From NCBI GenBank assembly GCA_013289785.1, contig JABCZE010000051.1:1-8365 (forward strand): a stretch of DNA of 8,365 bases, in the 5' to 3' direction. Every line of letters begins with the position of its first letter. Within the stretch, counting starts at the first letter, position 1. This stretch comes from Vulcanimicrobiota bacterium. Lineage in GTDB: Bacteria > Vulcanimicrobiota > Vulcanimicrobiia > Vulcanimicrobiales > Vulcanimicrobiaceae. The position numbers and the translations under genes were made by a program. Below, piece by piece: positions 1 through 6,170 of the stretch. Below the pieces are notes generated by a model. The model saw only the letters and a list, made by a program, of their open reading frames with translations, did no database searches and was not told the DNA's origin.

Positions 1-410
1 GGCTCGAGGCCCATCGAGCGTAACGCCTCGACCTGTTCGGTTACGACCATCGAGCCGATCTCGGCGGCGATCGCCGCACCGACGCGTCCGGCCACGACGA
101 CGGCCGTAAGCATGGGTCCAAGCTCGCGCACGGCGCCATACGCGACCGCTCCGCCGACGAAGCTGGAAAACCCGTAGGCGACGGCTTGCTGTGCCGACTC
201 GAGCGAAATCACCATGCCGGTAAACAGGGACGTCAGCAGGACGATGACGAGGGACTGCACGCCGAGCAAGGCGCATTGCGACACCGTCTCCCCGACACGT
301 ATACGCAGGCGAACCAGGAAGCCGAGAGACTCCGTGGTGAGCAACGTCACGCCGCCGGCGTATTCGAAAAAGTCATTGGTCGCGCGCCCGACCCGAGCGA
401 GCATTCTCAC
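1..410 (-). CDS. mlaE: MlaE/YrbE-family ABC transporter permease (3' end beyond window)
   Basis: Membrane permease of the Mla/Mce-type ABC systems, which move phospholipids or other lipids between inner and outer membrane. I translated the minus strand from 410 and it stays open to the window edge (136 codons seen; the family is usually about 250-260 residues, so roughly half is present). The diagnostic segment is clear: RELGPMLTAVVVAGRVGAAI followed by AAEIGSMVVTEQVEALRSMG, the conserved MlaE cytoplasmic-loop signature. A hydrophobic segment lies at about residues 49-66 and an amphipathic N-terminus precedes it. The GTG at 410 overlaps the upstream TGA (GTGA) and has GAGG about 10 nt upstream; ATG at 404, in the same frame, is the alternative start. 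The overlap implies co-transcription and translational coupling with the helical protein and rph. Family assignment is firm; whether it serves an Mla or another Mce-type system cannot be told, because the ATPase and MCE-domain genes are not in view. Confidence 0.93.
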   Translation of the reverse strand, partial: MRMLARVGRATNDFFEYAGGVTLLTTESLGFLVRLRIRVGETVSQCALLGVQSLVIVLLTSLFTGMVISLESAQQAVAYGFSSFVGGAVAYGAVRELGPMLTAVVVAGRVGAAIAAEIGSMVVTEQVEALRSMGLE

Positions 411-748
411 GGCGCCGAAGCCTCGACGCCGGCCAGCGTGCTCAACACGGACTGCGTCGCCTCGATGCGCTTGACGGCGACCCCGCGCTCGGCGGTGAGG
501 TTGAAGACGACTTGATTGCTGCGCTCGAGGCGGCGATCCACGTCGCGTAAGTGGGCGCGCGCTTCCCGGTCGAAGCTCTCAAAGTACCGGCGCACGGCAG
601 CATGATAGGTTTGCTGCGCGCCCGCGTCGACCTCGCCCTTTTCAAGTGCGGCTTCGATTGCGCGCTGGGCACGCTTCATCGCCTCATCGGTAATGTGGAA
701 GGCCCCCACGCGCGTCACCAGATCGCGCAGCGCCGGATCAGCCGGCAT
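407..748 (-). CDS. Hypothetical helical protein, 113 residues, between rph and mlaE
   Basis: I do not recognise this protein. The chosen start, ATG at 748, overlaps the last 11 nt of rph; the frame stays open further upstream to 883, but that extension lies entirely over the rph coding sequence and is a low-complexity Arg/Ala-rich shadow. No convincing Shine-Dalgarno precedes 748, so coupling to rph translation is likely. The protein begins [10 protein letters not shown], is soluble, has no Cys or Trp, no signal peptide and no membrane span. It is rich in Ala, Arg and Glu, and residues 25-105 look almost wholly alpha-helical with coiled-coil character (for example [14 protein letters not shown] and [16 protein letters not shown]). 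Its stop overlaps the GTG of the MlaE-type permease. Position suggests an accessory to the lipid-transport genes or a lineage-specific linker gene; neither is shown by sequence. Confidence 0.72.
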   Translation of the reverse strand: MPADPALRDLVTRVGAFHITDEAMKRAQRAIEAALEKGEVDAGAQQTYHAAVRRYFESFDREARAHLRDVDRRLERSNQVVFNLTAERGVAVKRIEATQSVLSTLAGVEASAP

Positions 749-1475
749 GAACGGACGGAGCGGCCAGTGCCGCGCGCTGCACCTCAAAGAGCCGGCGAAT
801 GCCGCCCTCCGCAAGCGCCAGCAGCGCGTCGAGCTCGCCCCGGTCGAACGGCGCGGCTTCCGCGGTGCCTTGCAACTCCACAAAACGGCCGGCGTCGGTC
901 ATAAAGACGTTCATGTCCACCAACGCTGCGCTATCCTCGTCGTACGCGAGGTCGAGCAAGGGACGGCCGCCGACAATTCCTACGCTGGTCGCCGCGACCA
1001 TCGCTTGCAACGGCCAGCGCGCGCGCTCGGCTGGATCGAAACGCGTGCGCAACGCCAACTCGAGTGCCACGTATGCGCCCGTCACCGCCGCGGTCCGCGT
1101 TCCGCCGTCGGCCTGAATCACGTCGCAGTCGAGCCAGAGGGTCCGCTCGCCCAGCTTCGCCGTATCGGTGACGGCGCGCAGCGCGCGCCCAATAATGCGC
1201 TGGATCTCGTGCGTTCGCCCGCCCAGCCTTCCTTTGGAGGATTCACGCTGCGTCCGCTCTTGCGTGGCGCGCGGCAGCATCGCGTACTCGGCGGTCACCC
1301 AACCGAGCCCGCGCCCTTTCATCCAGACCGGAACGCGATCCTCGACCGAGGCGGCGCAGAGAACACGCGTATTCCCCAGGCTGATCAGCGCGCTGCCTTC
1401 AGCGTATTTTAGGAAGCCGGGTTCGATCGAGACTGGCCGCAACTCGTCGGGCGCTCGTCGGTCGGAACGAATCAC
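738..1475 (-). CDS. rph: Ribonuclease PH
   Basis: Phosphorolytic 3'-to-5' exoribonuclease that trims tRNA 3' ends and takes part in RNA turnover, acting in the cytoplasm as a ring hexamer. The 245-residue product is full length for the family. Seen signatures: [19 protein letters not shown] at the N-terminus, [14 protein letters not shown] near residue 58, [17 protein letters not shown] with the phosphate-binding Arg at 87, [19 protein letters not shown] with Arg127 (equivalent to the second phosphate-contacting Arg), acidic metal-binding residues Asp181 and Asp187 within [15 protein letters not shown], and FVELQGTAE near 198. The start is GTG, preceded by GAGG five bases upstream; the glmS stop TAG lies 12 nt before it and in the same frame, so no earlier start is possible. 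In many bacteria rph is followed by the nucleotide-cleaning gene rdgB; here it is followed instead by the helical protein and a MlaE-type permease. Confidence 0.97.
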   Translation of the reverse strand: MIRSDRRAPDELRPVSIEPGFLKYAEGSALISLGNTRVLCAASVEDRVPVWMKGRGLGWVTAEYAMLPRATQERTQRESSKGRLGGRTHEIQRIIGRALRAVTDTAKLGERTLWLDCDVIQADGGTRTAAVTGAYVALELALRTRFDPAERARWPLQAMVAATSVGIVGGRPLLDLAYDEDSAALVDMNVFMTDAGRFVELQGTAEAAPFDRGELDALLALAEGGIRRLFEVQRAALAAPSVHAG

Positions 1476-1487
1476 TAAAACCTCGAG

Positions 1488-3329
1488 CTACTCGACCGTG
1501 ACGGTTTTGGCCAGATTGCGCGGCTGGTCGACGTCTTTGCCCTCGATGTCGGCGATGTGGTAGGCCAGCAACTGCAGCGGGATCACGTTGACGATCGGCG
1601 AGAGAAGCTCGTGAACTCGTGGAACCCAAAAGACGTGATCGGCCACGCTCTTTGCTTCGGCGTCTCCCCGATTCGCGACGACGATCACGGGGGCTTCGCG
1701 CGCCTTTGACTCCATGAGATTTGAGAACATCTTCTCTCGAACGCGGTCCTCAGTCATGATGCCGACCACGGGAACGCTCGAATCGAGCAAGGCGATCGGA
1801 CCGTGTTTCATCTCGCCGGCCGGATAGCCCTCAGCGTGAATGTAGGAAATCTCCTTCAGCTTCAGGGCGCCTTCGAGCGCGGTTGGGAAGTTCACGTATC
1901 GGCCGATGAACAGCACGCTCTGCGATTTGCGGATTTCGCGAGCGACGCGGCGAATTTCGTCCGAGGTGTTCAGAACGACGTCGACGGCTGCCGGAAGCAG
2001 CTTCGTTCCGTCGGCAATGGCGCGCAGGCTCGCCTCGTCTGCGGTTCCGCGCAGGCGCGCAAGGTACAGCGCGAAGAGCGTCAACGCAGCCACTTGCGAG
2101 ATGTAGGTTTTGGTCGCAGCCACGCCGATTTCCGGGCCGCCGCGCGTGTAGAGCATGCCGTCCGCCAGCCGAGTCAAATGGGATCCGAGCACGTTGCAGA
2201 TTCCCAACACGCCGCAGCCCGACTTTTTTGCAATCCGCACGGCTTCGATCGTATCCGCGGTCTCGCCCGACTGCGACATCGCGATGACCAGCGTCGTTGG
2301 ATCGATGACCGGATCGCCGTAACGGAACTCGCTGGCGAGCTCCATTTCGACGGGCAGATGCACCAGCGACCGCAGCAGATACATGCCGACCAAACCCGCG
2401 TGATAGGCGGTGCCGCAACCGGTGATGGCGATCTTGCTCAGCCCTTCGAGCCGCTGCGGCGTGATCGCGCCCAGCTCGGCGCCGAGGTGCACGTCGCCGA
2501 GGTCGTCGATCCGCCCGGTCAGCGTCTCTTTGATGACCTGCGGCTGCTCGAAAATTTCCTTGAGCATGAAATGCTTGAAGCCGCTCTTCTCGGCCGAGCC
2601 CGGGTCCCAGGTAACGGCAATGGGTTCGCGCTCGATGCGCGTTCCAGCATAGTCGGTCAGGCGAAATCCGTCACGCCCCACGACGGCGATCTCGCCCTCC
2701 TGGAGAATGACCTCGCGGCGCGTGTACGGCAAAATAGCCGGCGTATCGGAGGCGACGTACATCTCGCCCTCGCCGATGCCGATCACCAGCGGGCTCGCAC
2801 CGTTGCGCGCAAAGACCAGATGTTCCGGATCGTCGCTGGAGATCACGCCCAGGGCGTAGGCTCCGCGAACTTCGCGGAGCGTGCGGCGCACGGCCTCTTC
2901 CAGATTCCCGTCGTAGTGCAGCTCGATGAGGTGAGCTAGGACTTCGGTGTCGGTTTGGCTGCGAAAGACGTGGCCGCGCTCGCCGAGGCCCGCACGAAGC
3001 GACGCATAGTTTTCGATGATGCCGTTGTGAACCACGGCGATTCGCTCGGTACAATCCAAGTGCGGATGCGCGTTGGCATCCGACGGGGGGCCGTGGGTTG
3101 CCCAGCGAGTGTGGCCGATGCCGACGGCACCCGCGAGCGCCTCGCCGTTGCTTAGGCGCTCGGCAAGGCGCGAGAGCTTCCCCTCCGCCTTGGTGCCGGC
3201 CAGCTTGCCCGAGGCGTCGATGACTGCGATGCCGGCGCTGTCATAACCTCGGTACTCGAGGCGCCGTAGCGAATCGAGGATGATTGGGACGCTGTCGCGC
3301 TGGCCGATATATCCGACGATCCCGCACAT
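1488..3329 (-). CDS. glmS: Glutamine--fructose-6-phosphate aminotransferase (isomerizing)
   Basis: Makes glucosamine-6-phosphate from fructose-6-phosphate and glutamine, the first committed step toward UDP-GlcNAc for peptidoglycan and lipopolysaccharide. At 613 residues it is full length. N-terminal class II glutaminase domain: nucleophile Cys2 in MCGIVGYIG, HTRWATHG at 73-80, HNGIIENY at 101-108 and Asp127 in QTDTEV. Conserved linker KHFMLKEIFEQP near 252. First SIS domain about 292-430 with ITGCGTAYHAG and the sugar-phosphate loop SQSGETADT (352-360); second SIS domain about 465-595 with AEGYPAGEMKHGPIALLD (499-516). The C-terminal DVDQPRNLAKTVTVE contains the active-site Lys of the isomerase domain. 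ATG at 3329 is fixed by Cys2 having to follow the initiator Met. It lies 6 nt after the rpoZ stop, leaving no room for a glmS ribozyme in front, so any feedback control must act elsewhere. A 378-codon frame on the opposite strand is a GC shadow. Confidence 0.98.
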   Translation of the reverse strand: MCGIVGYIGQRDSVPIILDSLRRLEYRGYDSAGIAVIDASGKLAGTKAEGKLSRLAERLSNGEALAGAVGIGHTRWATHGPPSDANAHPHLDCTERIAVVHNGIIENYASLRAGLGERGHVFRSQTDTEVLAHLIELHYDGNLEEAVRRTLREVRGAYALGVISSDDPEHLVFARNGASPLVIGIGEGEMYVASDTPAILPYTRREVILQEGEIAVVGRDGFRLTDYAGTRIEREPIAVTWDPGSAEKSGFKHFMLKEIFEQPQVIKETLTGRIDDLGDVHLGAELGAITPQRLEGLSKIAITGCGTAYHAGLVGMYLLRSLVHLPVEMELASEFRYGDPVIDPTTLVIAMSQSGETADTIEAVRIAKKSGCGVLGICNVLGSHLTRLADGMLYTRGGPEIGVAATKTYISQVAALTLFALYLARLRGTADEASLRAIADGTKLLPAAVDVVLNTSDEIRRVAREIRKSQSVLFIGRYVNFPTALEGALKLKEISYIHAEGYPAGEMKHGPIALLDSSVPVVGIMTEDRVREKMFSNLMESKAREAPVIVVANRGDAEAKSVADHVFWVPRVHELLSPIVNVIPLQLLAYHIADIEGKDVDQPRNLAKTVTVE

Positions 3330-3335
3330 GTCAGC

Positions 3336-3608
3336 CTATTTTATTCCCTCGCGGGTTCGCCGGTACTCGATCTTTCCGTCGGCAATTTCGTCGAGCGCGA
3401 TCGAGACGGGCTTGTTGGGGTTGATGGTTTCGCGGTCGACGAGCGGCTCGCTGGCGAAGTACTCGCGGCGATCGGTCGCGGGAAGCTGCTGCACGCGAAT
3501 CCAGTTGTTCAACTGCCGGGCGCGCTTGGTAACGATATTGACCAGACTGAACTTCGAGTCTGCGTGTTCTAAGAGTTTGTCGAGATCGCCGAATACGGAC
3601 TTCGTCAT
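3336..3608 (-). CDS. rpoZ: DNA-directed RNA polymerase omega subunit
   Basis: Small RNA polymerase subunit that helps fold and stabilise the beta-prime subunit. The 90-residue product has the two conserved omega segments: SKFSLVNIVTKRARQLNNW at about 18-36, with the KRARQ core that contacts beta-prime, and NKPVSIALDEIADGKIEYR at about 64-83. A longer linker between them resembles the actinobacterial type rather than the E. coli type. The ATG at 3608 has AAAGG five bases upstream, a good ribosome binding site. It lies 11 nt downstream of the gmk stop and 6 nt upstream of glmS. The gmk-rpoZ order is one of the most widely conserved bacterial gene pairs and supports both calls. The homology is short but clear, and the context makes it near certain. 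Confidence 0.95.
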   Translation of the reverse strand: MTKSVFGDLDKLLEHADSKFSLVNIVTKRARQLNNWIRVQQLPATDRREYFASEPLVDRETINPNKPVSIALDEIADGKIEYRRTREGIK

Positions 3609-3619
3609 GTTGCCTTTCG

Positions 3620-4234
3620 TTATGACGACTCGACGCGCCGAATCGAGTCGTCCGGGTAGCGGTGAATGCGAAAGCGCTCCGCCTGTAAAATTGCCTCGAG
3701 GTCGCGAACCGCCTGTTCGGAGCGATCCTGCTCGTTGACGACGATATAATCGAACTGGCGGATGAACTCCATCTCGCGAGTCGCGATTTCGAGCCGCCGA
3801 GCGATCTCCTCGTTCGTCTCGGTTCGGCGCGCGAGCAACCGCTCGCGGAGATTCGAGAAACGATCCGGAACGACGAAGATCAACACCGCGTCCGGAAACG
3901 CCGCCCGAATGGCCAGCGCGCCGTTGACCTCGGGCTTCATGATGACGTCGTAGCCCTCGGTCAGACTTCGCTCGATGTAATCCCGTGGAGTCCCGTAAAG
4001 GTTGCCGTTGTACTCGCGCGACTCCAAAAGACCGCCGCCGTCGCGCACCCGGCCAAACTCCTGCCGCGAGACGAAGAAGTAGTGCTCCCCGGCCTGCTCC
4101 TCGGGGCGAGGCTCGCGCGTCGTCACTGAAACCGAGTACCGCAGGCTCGGCCGGCGCCCTCGGAGGGCCGCGACGAGCGTGTCCTTCCCGGCCCCGGACG
4201 GCCCCGAGACCACAAACAGGAGACCCGGCCCCAT
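3620..4234 (-). CDS. gmk: Guanylate kinase
   Basis: Phosphorylates GMP to GDP with ATP in the cytoplasm, needed for GTP supply and salvage. Starting at ATG 4234 the protein has 204 residues, the usual size. Seen: P-loop SGPSGAGKDTL at 10-20; GMP-binding SVSVTTREPRP with Arg40 and Arg43; GEHYFFVS with Tyr52; GLLESREYNGNLYGTP with Glu71, Tyr80 and Thr82; LID-type segment ARRTETNEEIARR at about 137-149; FDYIVVNE near the C-terminus. Two departures from common sequences: Asp follows the P-loop Lys, and the usual [E/D]IDVQGA reads KPEVNGA (Lys100, Glu102). A P-loop ending GKD also occurs in ribose-1,5-bisphosphate kinase PhnN, a relative, but gmk-type GMP motifs and the following rpoZ argue for Gmk. 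The open frame upstream to 4375 is a shadow. TTG at 4240, in frame, is an alternative start with better spacing to the G-run AAGGGGGG. Confidence 0.93.
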   Translation of the reverse strand: MGPGLLFVVSGPSGAGKDTLVAALRGRRPSLRYSVSVTTREPRPEEQAGEHYFFVSRQEFGRVRDGGGLLESREYNGNLYGTPRDYIERSLTEGYDVIMKPEVNGALAIRAAFPDAVLIFVVPDRFSNLRERLLARRTETNEEIARRLEIATREMEFIRQFDYIVVNEQDRSEQAVRDLEAILQAERFRIHRYPDDSIRRVESS

Positions 4235-4266
4235 GATCAACGCAGGACCCCCTTCACGCCGGGCGC

Positions 4267-4291
4267 GCTGAGAACCTCGAATTCGCTCAGC
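4267..4291 (-). other. Weak inverted repeat between lipoprotein gene and gmk
   Basis: GCTGAG (4267-4272) pairs with CTCAGC (4286-4291) around a 13-nt loop that itself contains the palindrome CGAATTCG (4278-4285). It spans the stop codon of the lipoprotein gene and falls inside the 52-nt gap before gmk, the only sizeable gap in this operon. No T-run follows, so it is not a typical intrinsic terminator. A six-base stem arises easily by chance; listed because of its position only. Confidence 0.2.
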
Positions 4292-4709
4292 AGAGCACGT
4301 TTTGCATCGCCGAGATAACGTCGGCGTCGGGCTGCGCGCCGGCCGGGAGCGTATAGCTGGTTCGCACGGCCACACCGTCGTGGACGGCGAACCCCTCCTT
4401 CAATGCCGAACCTCCTGGTAATGAAAGGGTCGCCACGCCGGCCGCACCCGGGCATGGCGCAAAGGGGTCGCTGCTGTGCAGCTTCCCGCCGGGGTTGTGC
4501 AGCAGGCTGTCAATGGCAACGGCCGATGCCAGATCTTGCAAGGTCCCCGGAAAGATTTTTCGGCGAAATGAGTACTCCTCACGAGCGGGGCCGCTGCCGC
4601 GGGACCACGCATCGGCTGAGCCCGGAATCGCCGTCCAGCCCTTGGGTGCCGGCGAGGCAGCGCTGCACGCCGTCAGAGCGATGGCGATGAGAGCGATTCT
4701 CTTCTTCAC
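4287..4709 (-). CDS. Putative small lipoprotein of unknown function
   Basis: I do not recognise a named family. From GTG at 4709 the product is 140 residues. It opens with VKKR, a hydrophobic stretch IALIAIAL and a lipobox LTAC, so Cys15 would be lipidated after signal peptidase II cleavage and the protein anchored to a membrane facing the periplasm or outside. The mature part has two more cysteines, Cys86 (in APCPGAAG) and Cys140 as the final residue, which could form a disulfide. Segments such as GTLQDLASAVAIDSLL and a Gly/Val-rich C-terminal half suggest a small alpha/beta fold. The reading frame continues upstream to 4847 over the divergent rqcH gene, but only the GTG start places the signal peptide at the N-terminus; no good Shine-Dalgarno is visible. 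The start is 15 nt from the rqcH ATG on the other strand. Downstream, gmk follows after 52 nt, so it may be first in that operon. Confidence 0.72.
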   Translation of the reverse strand: MKKRIALIAIALTACSAASPAPKGWTAIPGSADAWSRGSGPAREEYSFRRKIFPGTLQDLASAVAIDSLLHNPGGKLHSSDPFAPCPGAAGVATLSLPGGSALKEGFAVHDGVAVRTSYTLPAGAQPDADVISAMQNVLC

Positions 4710-4724
4710 GCCGGAGAACGTTTG
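4710..4724. promoter_or_regulatory. 15-bp divergent spacer with the rqcH ribosome binding site
   Basis: These bases separate the GTG of the lipoprotein gene (minus strand) from the ATG of rqcH (plus strand). On the plus strand GGAGA at 4713-4717 sits seven bases before ATG 4725 and decides that start over the TTG at 4722. On the minus strand the same bases read as pyrimidines, so the lipoprotein start has no equivalent signal. Promoters for both directions would have to lie inside the opposite gene; I could not identify a convincing -10/-35 pair. Confidence 0.6.
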
Positions 4725-6104
4725 ATGCGGACCGATTGGGTCCTTATCGCCCGGCTGGCGCGCGAGCTCGAAGAGCGGCTGCGCGGCGATCGCGTCCAAG
4801 ATGCCGGCTTGCTGCCCGACGGCCGGACGGCGCTGGTGTTTCGGCATGGAAGCGAACGTTGCGTCTTGGCGATCGACCTCTTCTCCTCGCCCCCGATCGT
4901 AACGCTCGAAGACGATGAACTGGGCATCTTGGAAGAACCCGGTTTCGTCCGAACGCTGGCGCGCTCGCTCAAGGGGATGACGCTCGCGGGGGTTGCCTCG
5001 CGCCGTTTTGACCGGCTGCTGCGCTTTCGTTTTTCAGCCCGCTCGCGTTTTGGAGTCGGCGAAGAGCTCGAGCTTTATCTCGAGCTGGTTCCGCGGTTCG
5101 GGAACATGGTGTTGGTGAAGGGCGAGACCGTCGTTGGCGCCCATAAGGAGTTTACCCCAGCAGAGAACCCGCGGCGCGCGGTTGCTGCGGGCTCACCGTA
5201 CGCCCTACCGCCGCTGCCGGAGAATCCGCGTACGATCGACGATCCGCCGGAAGGTTCGGTCCTGGACCTTTTGGCTCGCGCGCGGGACGAACAAGCGCGC
5301 AATGCGCAGAACGCGCGCGACGTTCGCCGCCGCGAGGCGTTGTTACGCCGCCTGAGCGACCGCGAGCGCAAGCTGCGCGACGAGCTGACCGGGCTCTCCG
5401 GCAAGCGCGCCGGCGCCGCGCGGCGCGAGGATATGCGCGCGCAAGGCGAGAGCATCTACGCGACGCTGCACACGCTGGCGCAGGACGAGCGCGAAGCCGC
5501 GAAGGAGCGCGCCGGTAAACTTTTTGCCGAATATAAGAAGCTCGGCAGCAGCCTGCCGCATATCGCCGAACGCGAACGGGTCGTGGCGGGGGCGTTGCAA
5601 ATTGTCGACACCTTGCGATGGGAAGCCGAACGTGCCGGAAGCGAGGACCTCCAAGACGTCGAGACGGCGGTTGACGAGATGCAACGCCGCCGGCGCGTCG
5701 CGCCGCGTCCTACGGCACGAAAACGAAAACGGCGGATGCTCGAGCTGCGTACGCCGGGCGGCTCGCGCATCGTCGTGGGGCGGTCGCCGGTCGAGAATGC
5801 CGAGCTGACATTTCACCTCGCGCGGCCCGACGATCTCTGGTTTCACGCCCAAGGGGTTCCGGGCGCGCACGTGATTCTTTCACGCGACGATCGAGGGCGA
5901 GTTCCCGACGAAGACCTGCGGGCTGCCGCATCGCTGGCGGCCTTTTATTCGAAGGCACAGACCGCCGCTTCGGCGGCTGTGGACTACACGCTGCGCAAGC
6001 ACGTGCGCAAACAGCGCGCCGCACCGCCCGGCCTGGTCTGGTATACGCACGCGAGAACGATCGTTACGCACCCACAGTCCGTCGAGGCGCTGGAGAAAGC
6101 TTAG
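4725..6104 (+). CDS. rqcH: RqcH/NFACT-family ribosome quality-control protein, shortened middle region
   Basis: Bacterial relative of eukaryotic Rqc2/NEMF. In the family it binds 50S subunits obstructed with peptidyl-tRNA and recruits tRNA-Ala to add C-terminal alanine tails that mark stalled chains for degradation. The product has 459 residues. NFACT-N spans about 1-165 and includes the Asp96-Arg97 pair (RRFDRLLRFRF), matching the Asp-Arg motif required for tRNA binding in B. subtilis RqcH, then LYLELVPRFGNMVLV and a Lys-Glu-Phe/Pro segment. A charged coiled coil runs about 180-330. NFACT-R is complete at about 335-450: GRSPVENAELTFHLARPDDL, WFHAQGVPGAHVIL, AASLAAFYSKAQ, VDYTLRKHVRK, GLVWYTHARTI. 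B. subtilis RqcH is about 570 residues; here NFACT-N passes almost straight into the coiled coil, so the helix-hairpin-helix domain and part of the middle region seem absent. ATG 4725 is chosen for its GGAGA site. Function by family is confident; activity of the short form is inferred. Confidence 0.93.
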   Translation: MRTDWVLIARLARELEERLRGDRVQDAGLLPDGRTALVFRHGSERCVLAIDLFSSPPIVTLEDDELGILEEPGFVRTLARSLKGMTLAGVASRRFDRLLRFRFSARSRFGVGEELELYLELVPRFGNMVLVKGETVVGAHKEFTPAENPRRAVAAGSPYALPPLPENPRTIDDPPEGSVLDLLARARDEQARNAQNARDVRRREALLRRLSDRERKLRDELTGLSGKRAGAARREDMRAQGESIYATLHTLAQDEREAAKERAGKLFAEYKKLGSSLPHIAERERVVAGALQIVDTLRWEAERAGSEDLQDVETAVDEMQRRRRVAPRPTARKRKRRMLELRTPGGSRIVVGRSPVENAELTFHLARPDDLWFHAQGVPGAHVILSRDDRGRVPDEDLRAAASLAAFYSKAQTAASAAVDYTLRKHVRKQRAAPPGLVWYTHARTIVTHPQSVEALEKA

Positions 6105-6133
6105 GAGGACACGGCGGCATAACGCGCAACCCT

Positions 6134-6157
6134 GGATTCTAATCGCACCACGAATCC
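6134..6157 (+). promoter_or_regulatory. Dyad GGATTC-N12-GAATCC with a possible -10, ahead of the small membrane-protein unit
   Basis: The 66-nt gap after rqcH holds a perfect six-base inverted repeat, GGATTC (6134-6139) and GAATCC (6152-6157), around a 12-nt spacer. TCTAAT at 6138-6143, five of six matches to TATAAT, overlaps its left arm; no good -35 is seen at 17-18 bp. The right arm ends one base before the Shine-Dalgarno of the small gene. It could be an operator over a promoter, or a hairpin that affects access to the ribosome binding site. Both readings are speculative. Confidence 0.3.
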
Positions 6158-6158
6158 G

Positions 6159-6164
6159 AGGAGG
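6159..6164 (+). promoter_or_regulatory. Perfect Shine-Dalgarno AGGAGG of the 38-residue gene
   Basis: AGGAGG at 6159-6164 lies six bases before TTG 6171, an optimal spacing. It is the strongest ribosome binding site in the window and the main reason for accepting a TTG-initiated 38-codon gene. Confidence 0.8.
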
Positions 6165-6170
6165 AGTACG

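Noticed and set aside
749..883. N-terminal extension of the helical protein up to 883
   Set aside because: These codons lie over the rph C-terminus, and the extension is Arg/Ser/Trp-rich with no continuity with the helical part; ATG 748 is a natural start.
693..1412. A 239-codon plus-strand frame opposite rph
   Set aside because: Antisense to a full-length RNase PH with intact catalytic residues; low-complexity Arg-rich translation typical of a shadow frame.
1803..2939. A 378-codon frame on the plus strand opposite glmS
   Set aside because: It lies wholly antisense to a well-conserved glmS, its translation is Arg/Ala/Gln/His-rich without any recognisable domain, and long antisense frames are expected at this GC content.
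3330..3335. glmS ribozyme upstream of glmS
   Set aside because: Only 6 nt separate rpoZ from glmS, so there is no untranslated leader to hold it.
4235..4375. N-terminal extension of gmk
   Set aside because: Guanylate kinases begin a few residues before the P-loop; the extension overlaps the lipoprotein gene and has shadow-like composition.
4237..4455. A minus-strand frame ending just before gmk (ending with a tidy VLSAPGVKGVLR)
   Set aside because: The last residues look protein-like and its stop is adjacent to gmk, so I considered a gene end there, but the rest is Arg-rich and overlaps the lipoprotein gene, whose signal peptide and lipobox favour that frame.
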